Assembly (NCBI RefSeq): GCF_018446385.1
Contig: NC_055998.1
Location: 20,887,173-20,951,172, forward strand
DNA from: Zingiber officinale
Taxonomy: Eukaryota > Streptophyta > Magnoliopsida > Zingiberales > Zingiberaceae
DNA length: 64,000 nucleotides
Direction of reading: 5' to 3'
The position numbers were made by a program, and so were the translations under genes. Under the pieces are notes generated by a model. It had not been told where the DNA came from. It saw only the letters and a list, made by a program, of their open reading frames with translations, and did no database searches. Shown in pieces: positions 59,801-64,000 of this stretch. Numbering within the stretch: the first letter of the stretch is position 1; every line of letters begins with the position of its first letter.

Positions 59801-60469
59801 AGCATGCCAATAATGACATCCTTTTTAGGTTTTTGCACCCAGTCAGTACTGTCGAAAATTTTGAACCCTTCTTCCTGCATTATGAACTGCCATGACCTGG
59901 TTGTGTGTGGGGAGAGCCTGCCTTCGCTAGGAAAGGCAGAAACCACCCCTTCCATCTCTGTTTTTGATGCGATGAATATAATCCAGTGATTGGAAAGAAA
60001 ATACAAAAAAAAAAAAAATTGAGATAGAATGAATAGTTACTGACTGGATAGTTTCCTGGCTTCCTCTTCAGTGAGCAATGCAGCAAAGCCATTGATGGTG
60101 TGCTTGTAGCTGTACACTACGGAATCCAAGGCCTCCTCTTTACTGATCATAAAAATGTTATAAATCTTAAACATGAATCAAAGGCTATGGCATCACAATA
60201 AGGCTAAATTGATCACCTGTTCTTCACGGAGAGGAGAAGGGAATGATGGTCGTCCAAGATTTCTTCACTGGTTTTGAGCCCTTTGTGCTCTCCTAGATAA
60301 ACGACATAAACCTGAAACCCCAAAAACGTGTTTGATACTGTTTTTAGAGGAAAGGTTGGTAGTACAGTGAAGAAACTGAAGTTACCTTGCGTTGCTGATC
60401 AGACAAAGCAGAGCAGGAGAGGATGAGGAGGAAGAGAGGAGGAAGAAGAAGAAGAAGCGGAAATTTCAT
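56891..60469 (-). CDS. Subtilisin-like serine protease, SBT5 type, 10 exons, 771 aa
   Basis: Exons on the minus strand: 60386-60469, 60217-60311, 60045-60142, 59793-59957, 59588-59699, 58468-59032, 58277-58377, 57843-58200, 57502-57715, 56891-57414. All borders are GT/AG and the joined frame is open to the stop. A signal peptide ([20 protein letters not shown]) is followed by the I9 propeptide ([11 protein letters not shown] ... [10 protein letters not shown]) ending near TTRSWQF. The peptidase S8 domain has Asp146 (GMLDSGIWPES), His219 ([10 protein letters not shown]), oxyanion Asn333 (SCSAGNSGP) and Ser565 ([10 protein letters not shown]). A PA domain lies between Asn and Ser, and a fibronectin III-like domain closes the protein. 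YLGEHKG and [12 protein letters not shown] match SBT5.5/5.6-like proteases. It would be secreted to the cell wall and self-processed; substrates are unknown. It appears intact. The six-exon-plus structure and GC-rich exon 6 are notable. Confidence 0.93.
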
Positions 60470-60523
60470 ATTATTTTTCTTTCTTTGAACGAATTTTGAC
60501 ATTCTTGGAATGGTGCGGTTGGC

Positions 60524-60532
60524 TTTATATAG
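60524..60532 (-). promoter_or_regulatory. TATA box, subtilase gene
   Basis: Minus strand ctatataaa, about 55-63 bp upstream of the chosen start codon at 60469. The expected transcription start near 60495-60500 falls at or after the further in-frame ATG at 60502, which supports using the downstream ATG that opens the signal peptide. Confidence 0.6.
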
Positions 60533-60639
60533 GACAAAAGGAAAGGGAAGGAAAAGATTAAGGAAAGGGATTTTGAATTGTGTTGGGAATAAAAAGGCAG
60601 TGATTAATTTTATTGGATTATCTACCATTTCCGGCACTC

Positions 60640-62070
60640 AATATGAGGAATTGACTGAATCGCATCCATCTATATTTTTTACCATGTTCTTGCCAATTGT
60701 CACTTCGCAAATGCAGCTCGGAATCATTGGGAAGCAATTTGCATGGTGAAAATTTGATGTTTCTGCAAAATTAGAATGTGAGAGACCAAAAAGAGATTAA
60801 CTTTATATTAATAGTTTATACATTAGTTTCCTCTATGATTTTAATAAGATAAAAATAAAAAGCAGTCTGTTTAGAAACAGAATAGAGAAATATGGTTTGA
60901 GCATTAATTTTTATATAAAGGCATGAATTAATAAAATTGCCAATAATAGCATTTTTGGAAAGAATGATCCTTAAGCATAGATGATAATAGATATTTTAAA
61001 AAAATCCTTAAGCAAGGTGAAAATATTGGAAGATTAATATAGAACAACACTGTGATTGGGATGAACTAATCAGACAAACAGATTGTGTCCTTGAATGATT
61101 AATTCTTCCAAGAGGATAAGTTGGAGGAGAAGTCCTAGTATCAATACTTTACAATCAACTGTAGCTACAAGATAGTAAACACAAAAATCCACAATGTGTT
61201 GGTTGCGCATGCCTAGAATTAGATACCACATTGCATCTTAACCTTCAAGATGTTGACATCCACCTAATTAAAGATTCAGAAACACATACATTGTTCCAAG
61301 AATTTCGATCCAAAAATCGACTCTATTAAAGTATTGCTAAACGGCTTAAACACCACTACAATACTTACAGATCAAAATCTGATGATCAGCACCGCATAAA
61401 TTCCCATTGTGCTCTTCTCCCTCTCTAGCAAGTCTTTTAAACTCCGCAATCCCATTGTCTTAATCATCACCATACTAAGAAAAGCATGCCAAAGAAAGAA
61501 AAACTGAAAAAAGGAATATTTTTAAACATCGGTTGTTACTCGTTGCAACGGCTAGTTGTGGGTTGGGTTGTTGCCATCCTTACCTTGCAATAGTGGCACG
61601 GGGTTGGTCCATCCGAATCCAATCCCATCATATAAGGTAGACTCACTTAGTCAAATTCACAAAGTGGGATCGATCATGACCCCTCACTTTGACTCATCCC
61701 TCTCTTCTAATTTGATCCTCTCGTAATCGCGTGGACCGTCATGTTTGTGTTGCTTGTTCCTTTCGAGCTATCTAGTCTTTGCAATGTCTATTGATCAACG
61801 CATGCTTCTTCTTCCTTTCACCTCACAACTCTTCCATCCTCAGTCATGCACGCTTTTAAAGCTTCCATTTAGAATATCTCTAGAGGATTTGTGGATTGAA
61901 CTCTTTTACTTTAGGTGTTTTCTGGTCAACCCTTCTAGTGTTTAACAAGTCAACTTGGGTATAAATCAAGGGGCGTATCTAGAAGCTTTAATTTATTCTC
62001 GAAAATGCCCTCTATATTATTGTTGTAGAAACCGAAAGAGTTAAAGATTAAATGAACCAATCTATCAATC
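60640..62070. other. Intergenic region
   Basis: Mostly A/T-rich. No gene, RNA gene or clear repeat recognised. Short open frames near 61745-61945 show no recognisable domain. Confidence 0.5.
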
Positions 62071-62295
62071 ATGAAGTAAAACTTTGACCGTCCCCAGGAC
62101 GTAGCACAGATGGGGAGTACATGATTCTATAGTTGAAAGGTCCAGGGGTCGATCCCCGGGGTATCACTGTCTGGGGTTAATGTCTCCGCCATGCACTTTC
62201 CACCTGTGTACTTGTATTTACCTCCCTCCATATCCGTAGGACCGGCTCTAGGGGGTCGTTGATGTGACGGTTCCATAATGAAGTAAAACTTTGAC
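62071..62295 (+). mobile_element. tRNA-type SINE with perfect 18-bp target duplication
   Basis: A 189-bp body (62089-62277) between two identical copies of atgaagtaaaactttgac (62071-62088 and 62278-62295). Internal RNA polymerase III boxes are visible: box A gtagcacagatggggagt near 62101-62118 and box B ggtcgatcccc at 62147-62157. A conserved-looking tail (ggaccggctctagggggtcg) follows, and there is no poly(A). SINEs are copied by LINE enzymes. The perfect duplication suggests a recent insertion. Confidence 0.85.
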
Positions 62296-62400
62296 TTCTT
62301 TGTTTCGATTAGTAATCAACATAATTTAGAAATTTAGGAAGAGAATCAATATTTTTAAATCGCAGATTCTCAAAAATATCAAACTTGTAATAATTCAACT
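62296..62400. other. Short A/T-rich spacer
   Basis: Nothing recognised between the SINE and the hAT-like remnant. Confidence 0.4.
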
Positions 62401-62840
62401 CACTTCTTTGATGTTTCATGACATCTCTAAAAAATCATAGGGTTACAATTTGTTAGCCAAAGAACAAATAGCACTCTCATATAATGATTTGAATTCATCA
62501 CTAGGATTCAAGGCATCATACAAAGTGAGAAACTCCATTAATTTTTCAGTAAATCTGTTGGTCAACTCCATCAACTGTTTATCAACCATAATGTTGAATA
62601 CATTAAAACGATAATATTCCTCCAATGTGAAATAATTTATCTATTGACAATAACATTTAGTATCTTGGAGGTATAGATCAAAGAAACCAAGCACTTCATC
62701 ATTATCTTTTAGAGAAAAATAATCGTTGATATTCTTTTTAGCATATCCTTCTAATTTTGTCTATCATTACAAACATAAACATAATAATTTAAAAAATATT
62801 AAATTAAAATTACTTACCGCCTAAATCAAATTATAAGTTC
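62401..62840 (-). pseudogene. hAT-type transposase-like (ZMYM1/TTF-type) remnant
   Basis: The minus-strand translation of 62443-62625 reads EEYYRFNVFNIMVDKQLMEL and continues with NRFTEKLMEFLTLYDALNPS and ICSLANKL. This is the segment just before the hAT dimerisation region of TTF-type zinc-finger/ZMYM1-like proteins (normally YYR..VF...D.QL.EL..RF.E...ELL.L..ALDP). Upstream sequence to about 62760 keeps related residues in the same direction but with stops, so only a short decayed piece remains. It derives from a DNA transposon or a domesticated copy. Confidence 0.65.
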
Positions 62841-62869
62841 TCTTAATAATATCAAATCAACTGATCCTG

Positions 62870-64000
62870 TCCGAACCAGAAGTCAACAGACGCTAGGCAC
62901 GTGGCGCTCTCCGACTCGCTGATGTAGATCTTCGCTGATGTAGATCTCCAACTGGTGTAGATCTCCAACTGGTGGCGCGATGCTCCGGCTAACCTGCACA
63001 GAAGTCGGGCCGGGAAGGGGGTTCCCGGCGGCGACCCTCCGACGCTCAAGTCAGGTAAATTACGATGAACAAAGTGGCTCCCAAAGTCTCAGAATACCTT
63101 CCAAAGAATCCCCTCCAGCGAAGTCTGAGGCTCTTTATATAGAGCTGTGAAGGGTTTGGGCACGTGTACCGAGGTGCATACGTGTCCTCTGTCCTTTCCT
63201 AGGTATGCGGCTGTCAGAAAGCTTACCTGACCCATATCGCTACAGTCAAAGCATGCCCTTGATGGGACAGCAGAATCCCCTGTCACAAGATTTGGAGCAT
63301 GGCGCACACGTGAAACCTATCGGTTGTCAGAGAAAGGAGTCCCCTGTCCTTTTCCCTTGCTCCAAACTTGTCGTCCGGGCGGACAGCTCCCTCAACATCC
63401 GGCCGGACATCCGCAGTGGTTTACTTGTGCTTTGTGGAGACTAATAAACAGGGGTGCTTTATGACTTTGGTCGGTCAAAAGGTCAGCTCGGTCCATGACC
63501 TTTTGAACTGAGCGTCGGAACCCCGATTTGACAGGGTGCCTTCCAGCCATAAGTGCGAGCCGGCCGGCAGTCCGGTCGGACCGGCCGTTTACGGCCGTCC
63601 GTCCGGTCGGACCACACTCTCCCCCGGATGGGCGGCTGCTCCGGTGACTTCCCCTTGGCGTTGACTTTGCAGGGGGGGTCGCTCTTACTACCGGATCACT
63701 TGCCTCCCCTTCAAGTCTAGTCGAAGGAGGCGAATAGTCCGACTGACTGGACTATGAGTCTAGCCGAACGGCTCCTCCATGCTAGTACTCTGCGCCCGGT
63801 CAGCCGCAGAGATATCCTTGAATGAATCAATGATGGCCTTCACCGGATCACTTCGCGTTCTGCGCCAATCTTCGACATCAAGGTTGATCATACCTTCATT
63901 AAATGCTCCGAATGATTGACTGCCACGTGGAGCAATGCCATCAGAGTACGGAGGCGGTGGCATGATATTTTGATGTGATCGAAGCAATTCGAAATAAACG
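62870..64000 (-). mobile_element. GC-rich LTR-element-like region, runs off the window
   Basis: Non-coding and GC-rich against its surroundings. Features are two or three copies of ctgatgtagatct/ctggtgtagatctcc (62920-62975), cgaccctccgacgctcaagtca near 63035, repeats of ccggtcggac (63570-63612) and purine/pyrimidine tracts (ctctcccccggatgggcg, 63618). The ccctccgacgctcaagtca stretch is familiar from leader regions of monocot LTR elements read on the minus strand. Only one side lies in the window, so the class is uncertain. Confidence 0.45.

Noticed and set aside
62101-62160. tRNA gene
   Set aside because: Box A and B are present but the sequence does not fold into an anticodon stem-loop layout and is bracketed by a target duplication, so it is a SINE head.

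Overview
The window is nuclear DNA of a flowering plant, most likely a commelinid monocot. The evidence is spliceosomal introns, plant-only gene families (VQ protein, MIKC MADS-box, SBT5-type subtilase, HT1-like kinase), strongly GC-rich exons in the subtilase, and a dense bed of plant LTR retrotransposons. The repeat families remind me of Zingiberales (gingers), but nothing here proves that.

Positions 1-48,000 are nested fossil retrotransposons. (a) 1-354 and 8602-11931 belong to an outer Ty1-copia-type element read on the minus strand. Its LTR is interrupted by a related element at 355-8601 with gcttc on both sides. This inner element has gag but no recognisable protease, integrase or reverse transcriptase, plus an extra ORF region resembling the 'putative plant transposon protein' family. 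(b) At 11932 a long copia LTR ('LTR-X') begins. It is split by a Ty3-gypsy (Tekay/Del-like) array at 12061-30674 laid out LTR-internal-LTR-internal-LTR, with LTRs of about 4 kb built largely of 147-bp tandem repeats. LTR-X resumes at 30675 and runs to 32536. (c) 32537-36344 is the 3' part of an Athila-type gypsy element on the minus strand. (d) 36345-41200 is the 3' part of a copia element on the minus strand, ending in a second, inverted LTR-X. (e) 41200-46520 is the 5' part of an Athila-type element on the plus strand, followed by two further LTR-like pieces up to 47702.

Positions 48,680-60,532 are a gene island. Four host genes lie on the minus strand and each gives a clean frame after splicing: an HT1-like/Raf-like protein kinase (3 exons, 569 aa), a single-exon VQ-motif protein (217 aa), a small divergent MIKC MADS-box protein (7 exons, 197 aa, C-terminal LxLxL motif), and an SBT5-type secreted subtilase (10 exons, 771 aa, full catalytic tetrad). 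They look like independent genes; nothing in the sequence ties them into one pathway.

Positions 60,640-64,000 are intergenic: a 189-bp tRNA-type SINE with a perfect 18-bp target duplication, a remnant of a hAT-type transposase-like gene, and a GC-rich stretch that looks like the edge of another LTR element. I saw no tRNA, rRNA or CRISPR feature.
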